NCBI GenBank assembly: GCA_040752275.1
Contig: JBFMFH010000088.1
Location: 1-34,278, forward strand
From: JBFMFH01 sp040752275
GTDB lineage: Bacteria > Acidobacteriota > Vicinamibacteria > Vicinamibacterales > JAKQTR01
Direction: 5' to 3'
DNA: 34,278 bases
Shown here: positions 22,431-29,872 of the stretch, piece after piece
Numbering within the stretch: the first letter of the stretch is position 1
Layout of the letters: every line of letters begins with the position of its first letter
Made by a program: the position numbers and the translations under genes
The notes under the pieces: generated by a model
What the model saw: the letters and a program-made list of their open reading frames with translations, nothing else
Database searches by the model: none
What the model was told of the DNA's origin: nothing

Positions 22431-24851
22431 ATGCACAGCAACCGACACCCTGCTATCCACCCGTCCCGCCTGCTGTCAGCCTGCCGTGAGGAGATCCACG
22501 ACGCCATCCGCGGGCTCGTCAGGAATCCGTGGTTCAGCCTGGGGATCGTCGTCTCGATCGCCATCGCCCTCGCCGCCAACGCGGTCCTCGTCGCCTTTCT
22601 GAACGCCTACTTCTGGAAGCCGCTCCCCTTCGCCAGGGCGGCCGATCACGTCGAGATCTACGGCCGGGACGCTGCGGGACGCGTGAACTCGTCCTGGAGA
22701 TCGGCCGACGCGCGGCACCTGCGGGAAGCGGCCGCGTCGGTGCTCGATCGGGCCTACGCCTTTGGCGAGCGACGCGCGACGGTCCAGCCGCTGGGCAGCG
22801 CGGACGTCGTACCGGCCGTCGGCGCCCTGGTCACGCGTGAGTACTTCACGCTGGTCGAGCCGCGCCTGGCGCTGGGCCGGCTGCCCTTTTCGACGGAGGG
22901 CGGCGGACGCAATGAGCCCGGCATCGTGCTGAGCGATCAGGGATGGCGTCGCCTGGCGTTCAGCCGAACCGATGTCGTCGGGCAATCCGTCCGCATCGAC
23001 AACGCCTTCTTCGTCGTCTCCGGCGTCATGGCGCCGGCGGTCACCGGGCTGGAGCCCATCAGCCCCGACTTCTGGATCCTCGCCGACACGTACGAGAGCA
23101 CGGTCGGTCCCTTCGACGGCTACATCGTTGGAGGCCTGCTGCGCCACGGCGTCTCAGCGGCGGCAGCCTCGGATGCGATGATGGCGCCGATGCGGAGCCT
23201 GCCCCGCACCGGCAGCCAGACCGGGCCGCCGGCCTCGGCGATCGTCTTTCCGCGCCCCTCGCTCATCCGCGAGCGCACCGAGCTGCAACCGCTCGTGCTC
23301 TCGCTGCTCGTGGCGTTCGCGCTGATGACGCTCGCGGCGGGCGCGAACCTCACCGGCATCTTCCATGCGCGGGTTGCCGGGCGCGCCCGCGCGGCAGCCA
23401 TTCGCGTGGCGCTCGGCGCGACGCGAGGACGACTCGTACGGCAGGTGCTCTTCGAGAGTCTCGTGCTCGCGTGCGCCGGCGGCGTCCTCGCGGTCGCCGG
23501 GGCGTGGCTGGTCGTGAGCCGCCTCCAGGGCCATGTGTTCGCGATGGTGGCCCAGGCCGGCCTGACCCTGGCGCCCGTCCGCGTCGACTGGAGCGTCGGC
23601 CTTTACACGCTGTTACTTGCGGTCGCGGTCGGGTGCGCCTGCGCGCTGGCACCGGCGCTCGCGGCCGGCACGGCGTCTGCGCGATCGCTCGGCGGCGGCG
23701 GCGTGCGCGGAGGCCCGGGGCCCCGTCGCGCGCTGCAGCGGCTGGTCGTCGCGCAGGCCGCCATCACCGTGCCGCTGCTGGTCGTGGCCGGGGTCATCGC
23801 GACGAACGCCGCGCGGGCTCGACAGGTCGATGTCGGGTACGACCTCGCGCCGCTCATCGACATGGGATTCTCCGACCTGGACCCGGCGCGCGTGGAGCAG
23901 TTCCGACTCGACCCGCGGATTGCCGATGTCACCACGGTCGCGGCCATACCGCTGGCGGGCCAATCGCCGAGGGTGCCGGTGATGGTGGACGGGGAGACGC
24001 GACGGCTCGCGCACAACGTCGTCGACGCCCGCTTCTTCGACACGCTCTGGATTCCGATCCTGCGAGGAAGGAGCCTCGATCGCTCGGACGAAGCGCCGAA
24101 CGCGCGTGGCATCATCGTCAGCGAATCCGCAGCCAGGCTGCTGTGGCCCGGCACGAACGGCGTGGGCCAGAGCCTGGACCTCGACCTCGCCGACACGGGT
24201 TCACCCCAATGGGAACGCTACGACGTCGTCGGCGTCGCCGGCGATGCCCTCTACGGTTTCTTCTTCGAGGGGCGGGAGCTGCCGATGATCTACGTGCCGG
24301 CCCCCGTCGCGTCGGCTTCTACAGGACAGCTCCTGGCGCGCGTCGCAGGCGGCGACGCGGCCGCATTCGACACCCGCGCGCTCTGTCGCGCGTACGACGC
24401 CAGCCAGCTCTGCCGGCCGATGACACTGAGCGCGCTCGCGGACCGGCAGCGGGTCCCGTTCGTCGTCGCGGCCGAGATCGCGTCGGGTCTTGGGAGCCTC
24501 ACTCTCGTGCTCGCGTGCATGGGACTGTACGGCCTCGTGAGCTTCTCCGTCGTCCGGCAGACGCGGGACATCGGCGTGCGGATGGCGATCGGCGCTACTC
24601 CGAGGAGCGTGCTCGTCGCCGTTGCCGGCGGGGCCGGGCGGCGGATGCTCGCCGGCGTTGCGATCGGGCTGCCCTGCGCGGCGCTCCTGCTCGGTCTGGT
24701 CGAATGGCGGGTCCCGTTCGTCGAGACCTTCAGCCCGACGGTGTACCTCCTCGTCCCGGCCGTGCTCTTCGCCGCAGGAGTCGGCACGGCGCTGGTGCCG
24801 GCGCGGCGAGCCGCGCGCGTCGATCCGATCGTCGCGCTGCGGCAGGAGTAG
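22431..24851 (+). CDS. ADOP family permease, divergent
   Basis: An 806-residue ADOP permease 100 bases after the interrupted one. It lacks the PadR-linked domain and begins with DAIRGLVRNPWFSLGIVVSIAIALAANAVLVAFLNAYFWKPLPF, a diverged form of the hallmark. The first FtsX block reads LVAFALMTLAAGANLTGIFHARVAGRARAAAIRVALGATRGRL. The last has YGLVSFSVVRQTRDIGVRMAIGATPRSV and ends RRAARVDPIVALRQE. ATG 22431 has GGAG six bases upstream. The second periplasmic domain is shorter than in other copies. Possibly cotranscribed with the PadR unit. Transport substrate and energy source are unknown. Confidence 0.85.
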   Translation: MHSNRHPAIHPSRLLSACREEIHDAIRGLVRNPWFSLGIVVSIAIALAANAVLVAFLNAYFWKPLPFARAADHVEIYGRDAAGRVNSSWRSADARHLREAAASVLDRAYAFGERRATVQPLGSADVVPAVGALVTREYFTLVEPRLALGRLPFSTEGGGRNEPGIVLSDQGWRRLAFSRTDVVGQSVRIDNAFFVVSGVMAPAVTGLEPISPDFWILADTYESTVGPFDGYIVGGLLRHGVSAAAASDAMMAPMRSLPRTGSQTGPPASAIVFPRPSLIRERTELQPLVLSLLVAFALMTLAAGANLTGIFHARVAGRARAAAIRVALGATRGRLVRQVLFESLVLACAGGVLAVAGAWLVVSRLQGHVFAMVAQAGLTLAPVRVDWSVGLYTLLLAVAVGCACALAPALAAGTASARSLGGGGVRGGPGPRRALQRLVVAQAAITVPLLVVAGVIATNAARARQVDVGYDLAPLIDMGFSDLDPARVEQFRLDPRIADVTTVAAIPLAGQSPRVPVMVDGETRRLAHNVVDARFFDTLWIPILRGRSLDRSDEAPNARGIIVSESAARLLWPGTNGVGQSLDLDLADTGSPQWERYDVVGVAGDALYGFFFEGRELPMIYVPAPVASASTGQLLARVAGGDAAAFDTRALCRAYDASQLCRPMTLSALADRQRVPFVVAAEIASGLGSLTLVLACMGLYGLVSFSVVRQTRDIGVRMAIGATPRSVLVAVAGGAGRRMLAGVAIGLPCAALLLGLVEWRVPFVETFSPTVYLLVPAVLFAAGVGTALVPARRAARVDPIVALRQE

Positions 24852-24933
24852 ACGGGACGGCAACTTGACGTCGCTGGACCCCACCAGTAGAGTGCCGCAC
24901 ATCACCACGGCAAACCGTGTCCGGGGGGCCGCC

Positions 24934-25488
24934 ATGAAGACGCGACGGAAGATCATCGTCTACATCGCCACGAGCGCGGACGGGTACATCGCCAGGCCGG
25001 ACGGGGACGTCGAATGGCTCAATCGGCGGCCTCACGACATCGACTACGGCATGAAGGCGTTCTACCCCACGATCGACACCATTCTCTGGGGCCGGAGGAC
25101 ATACGACTGGCTCCTGGCCTACTTCAAGAAGCAGGGCAAGACTGAGGGTCTCTTCGACACCAGCGTGACCAACTACGTGTTCTCGCGGAAGCCGCCGCGA
25201 AGGCCCGCTGCGGGCGTGCAGTTCGTATCGGAACCGGTGAAGGCGTTCGCTCGGCGTCTGCGGGCCACTGCGGGCAAGCACATCTGGATGATGGGCGGCG
25301 GCGGCCTCATCGCCTCGTTCCTCGACGCGGGCGAGATCGACGAGTTCGACATCCACGTCATTCCGGTCTTCATCGGCAAGGGCATTCCGCTCGTCGCGCC
25401 GCGCCACCGCGACATCCCGCTTCGCCTGCGCTCGTCCAGGAGGTTCCCGGACGGCGTCGTCCGGCTGCGGTACGAGGTGGCGAGATAA
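24934..25488 (+). CDS. RibD C-terminal/dihydrofolate reductase-like protein
   Basis: A 184-residue protein of the RibD C-terminal (DHFR-like) superfamily: KIIVYIATSADGYIARPDGDVEWLN at the start, TILWGRRTYDWLLAY (nucleotide-binding segment), HIWMMGGGGLIASFLDAGEIDEFDIHVIPVFIGKGIPLVAP near the end. Such proteins are NADPH-dependent reductases of mostly unknown substrate; true folate reductase or riboflavin reductase activity is not implied. ATG 24934 lies after a weak GGGGGG tract. It stands alone between an ADOP gene and toxin-antitoxin genes, convergent with the PIN toxin. Confidence 0.85.
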   Translation: MKTRRKIIVYIATSADGYIARPDGDVEWLNRRPHDIDYGMKAFYPTIDTILWGRRTYDWLLAYFKKQGKTEGLFDTSVTNYVFSRKPPRRPAAGVQFVSEPVKAFARRLRATAGKHIWMMGGGGLIASFLDAGEIDEFDIHVIPVFIGKGIPLVAPRHRDIPLRLRSSRRFPDGVVRLRYEVAR

Positions 25489-25505
25489 CCGCTGCGTGGC
25501 CGATT

Positions 25506-25910
25506 CTACGGTGCCATCAGGCGGAGCTTCGGGAAGTAGGTTCGGTATCGGGCGGGATCGCGAGTGAGCAGCGTCATGCCTGCGACCAGCGCATGCGCGC
25601 CGATGTAGAAGTCGGGAAGCGGCGACCGGCGCTGGCCGCCGCGGCGCCGATACACCACGAACGATCGTCCTGCCAGGAAGGCGGCCTCCCAGGGCAGCGC
25701 CTGCCGTTGGAAGTAGTCGGACGGCAACGCGTCTTCGAGATCTTCGATGCGCTCGAACCGCGCCGCCGCCTCGGCGTAGATGATCGGATTCACCACGACT
25801 GGGCCCGCGTCCGCCTGCCGTGCCAGCGCCGATGCGGACCAGTCGAACCACTCCTCGTCCTCGGTGACGACGTCGAGAATGACGTTGCTGTCGACGAGCG
25901 TCGCGGTCAC
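25506..25910 (-). CDS. vapC: PIN domain ribonuclease toxin (VapC family)
   Basis: A 134-residue PIN toxin. LVDSNVILDVV gives the first Asp, VVNPIIYAEAAARF the Glu, SPLPDFYIGAHALVAGMTLLTRDPARYRTYFPKLRL the two late Asp residues and the usual end. The start is GTG 25910, one base after the antitoxin stop, so the two are coupled. It should be an RNase restrained by the AbrB-type protein encoded upstream on the same strand. The gene name reflects family only. Confidence 0.9.
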   Translation of the reverse strand: MTATLVDSNVILDVVTEDEEWFDWSASALARQADAGPVVVNPIIYAEAAARFERIEDLEDALPSDYFQRQALPWEAAFLAGRSFVVYRRRGGQRRSPLPDFYIGAHALVAGMTLLTRDPARYRTYFPKLRLMAP

Positions 25911-25911
25911 G

Positions 25912-26148
25912 CTACTCGCCCCTGGTGAGCGCCATGATCTGGTCAGTGGTCAGGCGCGGTCCTTTCGCGCCTCGGCCGGCGGCGGCCATCCGCGCAATCA
26001 ACGCAGCGCCCCGCCCTTGCTGGCCGGCCTTGCGGATGCGGACGCTGTCCCCGACGACGTCGAAGACGACGCGGGTGCCTGGCAACAGGCCCAGCTTGAG
26101 GCGGATGTCCTGGGGGATGGTGACTTGGCCCTTGGTGGTGAGTGTCAC
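25912..26148 (-). CDS. vapB: AbrB/SpoVT-type antitoxin (VapB family)
   Basis: A 78-residue swapped-hairpin DNA-binding antitoxin: TLTTKGQVTIPQDIRLKLGLLPGTRVVFDVVGDSVRIRK is the AbrB-like domain. The C-terminal part (RGAALIARMAAAGRGAKGPRLTTDQIMALTRGE) should bind the toxin. GTG 26148 is the only start that keeps the domain whole. A perfect 9-bp inverted repeat lies 4 bases upstream of it and is the likely autoregulatory operator. Confidence 0.9.
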   Translation of the reverse strand: MTLTTKGQVTIPQDIRLKLGLLPGTRVVFDVVGDSVRIRKAGQQGRGAALIARMAAAGRGAKGPRLTTDQIMALTRGE

Positions 26149-26152
26149 GGTA

Positions 26153-26174
26153 TTACTCTTATCGGTAAGAGTAA
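26153..26174. promoter_or_regulatory. Perfect operator-like inverted repeat of the VapBC module
   Basis: TTACTCTTA (26153-26161), TCGG, TAAGAGTAA (26166-26174) is a perfect 9-bp inverted repeat with a 4-base centre, 4 bases from the vapB start. AT-rich against a GC-rich background. It fits an autoregulatory AbrB-type operator overlapping the promoter; exact -35 and -10 hexamers are not obvious. Confidence 0.65.
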
Positions 26175-26248
26175 CACCGGCGTCGCCCGCGCGTCCATCC
26201 CCTACCTCCGCCTCCCCAACGCCACTCGCGATCGCGCGCTTTCGGGGT

Positions 26249-26264
26249 TATACTAGTGGTATGA
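26249..26264 (+). promoter_or_regulatory. -10 element and small inverted repeat of the RHH-MazF module
   Basis: TATACT (26249-26254) lies 6 bases before the ATG at 26261. The sequence ATAC-TAGTG-GTAT (26250-26262) forms a short inverted repeat over it. No good -35 hexamer is visible at the right distance. The spacing suggests a leaderless message. Confidence 0.4.
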
Positions 26265-26497
26265 AAACGGCGGTTTCCATCCCAGACCAGGTGTTCGAGC
26301 AGGCCGAGCGTCTGGCACGCCGGACACGGAAGTCGCGCAGTCATGTCTTCAGCTGCGCCCTGCGCGAGTACGTCGCCCGGCACAGCCCAGACGAGGTGAC
26401 GGAGGCGATGAACCGCGTGTGCGAGGCGGTGGGCGATCAACGAGACCCCTTCGTCGCACGGGCAGTGCGGCGCACGCTGGAGCACGTCGAATGGTAG
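26261..26497 (+). CDS. Ribbon-helix-helix antitoxin of a MazF-type module
   Basis: A 78-residue protein with an N-terminal ribbon-helix-helix: MKTAVSIPDQVFEQAERLARRTRKSRSHVFSCALREYVARH. The remainder (DEVTEAMNRVCEAVGDQRDPFVARAVRRTLEHVEW) is the toxin-binding region. ATG 26261 starts exactly at the conserved MKTAVSIP. The last 7 bases overlap the MazF start, so the pair is coupled, with antitoxin translated first. Confidence 0.9.
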   Translation: MKTAVSIPDQVFEQAERLARRTRKSRSHVFSCALREYVARHSPDEVTEAMNRVCEAVGDQRDPFVARAVRRTLEHVEW

Positions 26498-26835
26498 TCG
26501 GCCAGGGCGAGGTGTGGTTGGCGGACCTGCGTCCGCCGGCCGGTTCGGAGCCTGGGTACCGGAGACCGGTGGTGGTGGTGCAGGGAGACGCGCTCAATCG
26601 CAGCCGGCTGGCGACGGTGGTGTGCGTGCCTCTGACCAACAACCTTCGATGGGCGGACGCCCCTGGCAACACCACTCTGATGGCTCGGGTCACAGGCCTG
26701 CCAAAGGACTCGGTCGCGAATGCGTCGCAAGTGGTGACGCTGGACAAGACGACGCTCACCGAGCGCGTGAGCAGGCTCCCTCGAGCGAAGCTCGATCTCG
26801 TCCTCGCGGGAATCGATGTGGTCCTCGGGAGGTAG
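26491..26835 (+). CDS. mazF: MazF/PemK-type endoribonuclease toxin
   Basis: A 114-residue MazF-family toxin. GEVWLADLRPPAGSEPGYRRPVVVVQGDALNRSRLATVVCVPLTNN is diagnostic, including the conserved Arg of RRPVVVV and the Thr-Asn of PLTNN. It continues ASQVVTLDKTTLTERVSRLP. The family cuts mRNA or rRNA at short sequences; specificity cannot be read from the protein. It is convergent with the ParE gene, 33 bases away. Confidence 0.92.
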   Translation: MVVGQGEVWLADLRPPAGSEPGYRRPVVVVQGDALNRSRLATVVCVPLTNNLRWADAPGNTTLMARVTGLPKDSVANASQVVTLDKTTLTERVSRLPRAKLDLVLAGIDVVLGR

Positions 26836-26868
26836 ACACGTCCGGACCGCGAGGGGCGTTCTAGGAGA

Positions 26869-27153
26869 CTAACGAGACTCCGGCCATCGCTGGCGACCGT
26901 GGAAGACGGCCACGATCTCGACCAGCTCTCCGCGAACGCGGTACGGAATGACGAAGGGCGTTCCGGGTACGACGAGCTCGCGCGTGCCGGCCACGCGACC
27001 AGGTCGGCCAGCATTGGGATGCTCGCCCAGCAGCTCGACCGCCGCGATCAACGTCGCGGCCACGTCGGCAGCCGCCCGAGGGCGGTCGCGGGCTATCCAG
27101 GCCCGCAGCGCCTCGAGATGTGCCACGGCTCGGGCCGACCAGACGACGGTCAC
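26869..27153 (-). CDS. parE: ParE/RelE-family toxin
   Basis: A 94-residue toxin of the ParE/RelE superfamily: VVWSARAVAHLEALRAWIARDRPRAAADVAATLIAAVELLGEHPNAGRPGRVAGTRELVVPGTPFVIPYRVRGELVEIVAVFHGRQRWP. The AVAHLEALRAWI helices and the RELVVP...FVIPYRV strands are typical of ParE, which poisons gyrase; RelE-like mRNA cleavage is less likely. It starts at GTG 27153, overlapping the antitoxin stop by 4 bases. A scrap of the same gene type lies at 29791-29848. Confidence 0.9.
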   Translation of the reverse strand: MTVVWSARAVAHLEALRAWIARDRPRAAADVAATLIAAVELLGEHPNAGRPGRVAGTRELVVPGTPFVIPYRVRGELVEIVAVFHGRQRWPESR

Positions 27154-27410
27154 CGGCGGGGAGCCTTGCGTTCGCGGGATGTGCCCCAGGAGCGCAGCCA
27201 GGCGGTCACGTTACGGTGGGCCACGCTGCGGCCTTCCTCGAGGTCGCGAACGCCAGCGTGGACTTCGTCGAGCTGCCAGCTTTCGGCCTGGACGTAAGCG
27301 GCGATCGCCTCGGCGGCGAGGAACGACTTGGAACGCCGGGAGCGCCGGGCCAGAGTCTCGAGCTGCTGTTTCGTTTCGATGTCGAGGCGGACGGACAGCG
27401 TCGTGGTCAT
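27150..27410 (-). CDS. parD: Ribbon-helix-helix antitoxin (ParD/CopG type)
   Basis: An 86-residue antitoxin with an N-terminal ribbon-helix-helix: TTTLSVRLDIETKQQLETLARRSRRSKSFLAAEAIAAYVQ. The toxin-binding tail reads AESWQLDEVHAGVRDLEEGRSVAHRNVTAWLRSW. ATG 27410 begins the conserved domain. The stop overlaps the ParE start as GTGA. The inverted repeat at 27430-27451 is a likely binding site. Confidence 0.9.
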   Translation of the reverse strand: MTTTLSVRLDIETKQQLETLARRSRRSKSFLAAEAIAAYVQAESWQLDEVHAGVRDLEEGRSVAHRNVTAWLRSWGTSRERKAPRR

Positions 27411-27429
27411 GCGGACTCGCTTGTGTGAT

Positions 27430-27451
27430 GTTGTATACAGCGTACCACAAC
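27430..27451. promoter_or_regulatory. Inverted repeat upstream of ParDE
   Basis: GTTGTATAC and GTACCACAAC (27430-27451) form an inverted repeat with one offset base, 20 bases before the parD start. It contains TGTATACA, a self-complementary octamer. It is a candidate ParD operator; the promoter hexamers are not clear. Confidence 0.45.
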
Positions 27452-27500
27452 GCCGGCGGATTGACGCCCGAGCGCCGACGCATGAGGCGGAGGGTGCGAT

Positions 27501-27590
27501 GCCGGAGCCGAGCATGGCCGGGCGTCACTCGGCTTTCAACGTGGCGGTCGGATCCGCGCGCGACGCGCGGATGGCTGGCGGCCAGCACGC
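27501..27590 (-). pseudogene. Duplicate scrap of an ADOP 3' end and flank
   Basis: Bases 27501-27590 align without gaps to 29849-29938, with 7 mismatches in 90 by eye (about 92%). The second location is the 3' flank and last codons of the intact ADOP gene at 29873-32290. The minus-strand peptide is close to CWPPAIRASRADPTATLKAE. Only the tail of the gene is kept here. From 27591 to 27637 I see nothing else. Confidence 0.75.
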
Positions 27591-27637
27591 ACGAACCGGG
27601 GGAGCCGGTGCTATGATGCCGGCCGTCGGGGGCGGGC

Positions 27638-28985
27638 ATGCGCAACCTCTGGAACGAGATCACGACCGGCGCGCGGGTCTTCGGCCGATCGCCGGGACTC
27701 GCCGCGGGCGTCGCCATCACGATCGGGCTCGGTGTCGGCACCAGCCTGGCCATCGTCGCGTTGCTCCAGGACACCCTGATCGGGCGCTCGCCGTTCGCCG
27801 ATCCGGCCTCGCTCGTCGTCGTCGAGAACACCGGCAGCTACTACTACGAAGGCCGCGTTTCCGAAGGGCTCGCGAGCCCGCGCATCTCCGTCCTGGACTT
27901 CACGGACATCGAGGCGTAGGTACGGACGCTCGCAGCCGTCGGCACGGTGGCCCAACTCTCGGGGGTGATGACGGGCGGCGACCGGCCGCGTCCGGTGTGG
28001 CGGACGCTGGTCTCGTCCAAGCTCCTGCCTCTGCTCAGGGCACGCCCAAGCCTCGGCCGGCTCCTGCTGCCGGCGGACTTCGAGGCCGGCGCGCCGCCGG
28101 CCGCCGTCCTGACCGACAGCATGTGGCGGAGGCACTTCGGCGCGGACCCCGGAATCGTCGGGAAGTCCATTCACCTAGACGATCAGGCGTTCGCCGTTGT
28201 GGGCGTGGTCCCCGACGCGGTGCTGCGCTTCCTCTCCCAGCCTTCCGGCCTGCTCGATCGCGTCCAGGACCGGCAGGTGATCTCGCCGAACCTCGAGGCG
28301 CTGGCAGGCGGTGAAGCCCGGCTTCTCAGGTACCTCCGGCAGCAGCGGGACGCGCCGTGGTTCCAGGTCGTCGGACGCGTCGCGCCTGGGCGCTCGGTCG
28401 CAGAGGCCTGGAGCGAGATCGCGGTGGTCGCGCAGCGCCTCGCGGCCGAGCATCCCGCCACGAACGCCAGGCGCGGTCTTCGGGTCACGCCTCTCGACGC
28501 GTGGCGGACGGCCAACGTACGCGGCACGACGACCATGCTGCTGGCGGCGGCGTTGCTTGTGTTCCTGGTCTCCAGCGCATCCGCAGTCTTCCCGGGGTGA
28601 CGGCCGCCGGTGCCGGCATTACCGCGCCGCTCACCGGAACGTCGTATACGGTGACGGGACTGGAACTGGAGCTGCCGTCGGGCGAGAAGCGGGGCTTCGA
28701 GCGCCTCAACGTCCAGTCGGTCATGCCCGGCTATCTCGAGGCGATCGACATGCGCCTGGTGCGCGGGCGATGGTTCGCCGACGCCGACTATGCGGGAGGA
28801 CGGGCCGTGCTCGTCGATCAGGCGTTCTGCCGCAAGCACCTGGACGGCGTCGATCCCCTGCAGGCGCGGGTGATCTGGGGACGCTCAGCGCTGCCCATCG
28901 TCGGCATCGTGGCGGACGTGCGGCGCGACGGGCCGTTCTCGGCATCCGCCGATACGGTCTACGCCATGGAAGCGGGACACGCCAC
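27638..28985 (+). pseudogene. Decayed ADOP family permease
   Basis: An ADOP gene with several lesions. It begins normally with RNLWNEITTGARVFGRSPGLAAGVAITIGLGVGTSLAIVALLQDTLI. A TAG at 27917-27919 (codon 94) interrupts an otherwise continuous frame, which resumes VRTLAAVGTVAQLSG and runs through the first periplasmic domain to LVFLVSSASAVFPG near 28600. There the first FtsX block is lost, and the text jumps, in another frame, to the second periplasmic domain (SLPGVTAAGAGITAPLTG, NVQSVMPGYLEAIDMRLVRGRWF, PIVGIVADVRRDG). It ends near 28985, so the last FtsX block is also missing. It cannot make a working permease. Confidence 0.85.
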
Positions 28986-29045
28986 CACGCTGAAGAAAGT
29001 GTTGAAGTGGGCCGATACATTATGTACGCTTAGCCTAACGACTCC

Positions 29046-29092
29046 CCGGCAAACACGCCGGTCGGGCGGTCTATATGGCCGCCCATAATTGT
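29046..29092 (+). terminator. Two tandem hairpins before the NYN gene, the second terminator-like
   Basis: CCGGC-AAACAC-GCCGG (29046-29061) is followed directly by GGGCGG (29064-29069) pairing with CCGCCC (29079-29084). The second stem is followed by ATAATTGTTTT. On the plus strand this could act as an intrinsic terminator for whatever reads from the broken ADOP, insulating the NYN gene. The T-run is interrupted, so efficiency is uncertain. Confidence 0.4.
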
Positions 29093-29093
29093 T

Positions 29094-29735
29094 TTGAGCG
29101 CCACATCTCGCCGGTCCATCGTGTACGTGGACGGCTTCAACCTGTACTACGGGGCCGTCAAGGGAACTCCGCACAAGTGGCTTGACCTACAGCGTTTGTT
29201 CGAGTCGCTCCGTCCGGACGACGAAATTCAGACGCTGAAGTACTTCACTGCCCTGGTGGATGGCCCCAAGCAGCAGAATCAACTCGCCTTTCTCGCCGCG
29301 CTTGGGTCGCTCCCGAAGATCGAGATCATTCAAGGGAAGTTCAAGAAGAAGCGAATCCGCTGCATTCACCCGAAGTGCCAATTGCCCGGAGACCGCTTCT
29401 TCGAGAGCCAAGAAGAGAAGCACACGGACGTCAACATCGCCCTCCACATGCTTGATGACGCGTATCGCGGGAAGTGTGACATTTCCGTACTGGTCAGCGG
29501 GGACTCTGACTTGGTTCCTGCCGTTTCAATGGTCAGAAGCCGATTTCCGGCTTTGAGGGTGGTTGTGTACGCGCCAGTCCCTGTTACAGCACATGGTCGC
29601 CACGCCATGGAGCTGAAGCGGGCCGCCCACGCCGGCAAGAACCTGCCGCACAAACTGATCGAGACGTCCCAATTTCCAGATGTTGTAACCAACGCCCGCA
29701 CCGGACAGGTCATCAAGAAACCAGCCACTTGGTGA
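29094..29735 (+). CDS. NYN domain (LabA/DUF88-like) putative ribonuclease
   Basis: A 213-residue NYN-domain protein of the PIN-like nuclease superfamily. SIVYVDGFNLYYGAVKGTPHKWLDL holds the first Asp and Asn, EEKHTDVNIALHMLDDAYRGKCD the middle acidic residue, and ISVLVSGDSDLVPAVSMVRSRF the SGDSD motif. A basic patch (GKFKKKRIRCIHPKC) may bind RNA or metal. The TTG at 29094 is taken as start, but GTG codons at 29121 and 29127 are possible and no ribosome site is seen. Codons are markedly less GC-biased than in surrounding genes, suggesting transfer. It sits exactly between two damaged genes, and an inverted repeat brackets its 3' end. Confidence 0.82.
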   Translation: MSATSRRSIVYVDGFNLYYGAVKGTPHKWLDLQRLFESLRPDDEIQTLKYFTALVDGPKQQNQLAFLAALGSLPKIEIIQGKFKKKRIRCIHPKCQLPGDRFFESQEEKHTDVNIALHMLDDAYRGKCDISVLVSGDSDLVPAVSMVRSRFPALRVVVYAPVPVTAHGRHAMELKRAAHAGKNLPHKLIETSQFPDVVTNARTGQVIKKPATW

Positions 29736-29760
29736 TTCTGGGCCATCTGTCGGGCGTTGG
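29689..29760. repeat. Inverted repeat bracketing the 3' end of the NYN gene
   Basis: CCAACGCCCG (29689-29698) and CGGGCGTTGG (29751-29760) are a perfect 10-bp inverted repeat, with further pairing inside (GACAG with CTGTC, ACCA with TGGT). The NYN stop codon lies within the folded region. This resembles the way cassette attC sites overlap gene ends, but the R boxes do not fit the attC consensus. It could instead be an RNA-stabilising or terminator hairpin. Confidence 0.5.
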
Positions 29761-29790
29761 CACTGACGACTGGCAAACTAGACCACTACC

Positions 29791-29848
29791 GCCGCGCGAG
29801 GCCGCTTGCCGGCAATCCAGGCTCGCGGCGCCTCGAGATGCGCCACGT
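29791..29848 (-). pseudogene. Scrap of a ParE-type toxin gene
   Basis: On the minus strand the bases read RHVAHLEAPRAWIAGKRPRAAV, matching RAVAHLEALRAWIARDRPRAAA near the N-terminus of the ParE at 26869-27153. The nucleotides align over about 58 bases. The rest of the toxin and any antitoxin are absent. It abuts the duplicated 90-base ADOP flank that starts at 29849. Confidence 0.7.
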
Positions 29849-29872
29849 GCCGGACCCGAGCTTGACCTGGCG

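Noticed and set aside
23600..24200. Minus-strand frames opposite the ADOP at 22431-24851
   Set aside because: No recognisable domain and composition typical of antisense frames; the plus-strand ADOP explains the region.
29033..29093. GCCTAAC at 29033-29039 as the R'' box of a second attC before the NYN gene
   Set aside because: No matching GTTRGGC-type R' box or attC-like stem order follows; the hairpins downstream pair independently of it.
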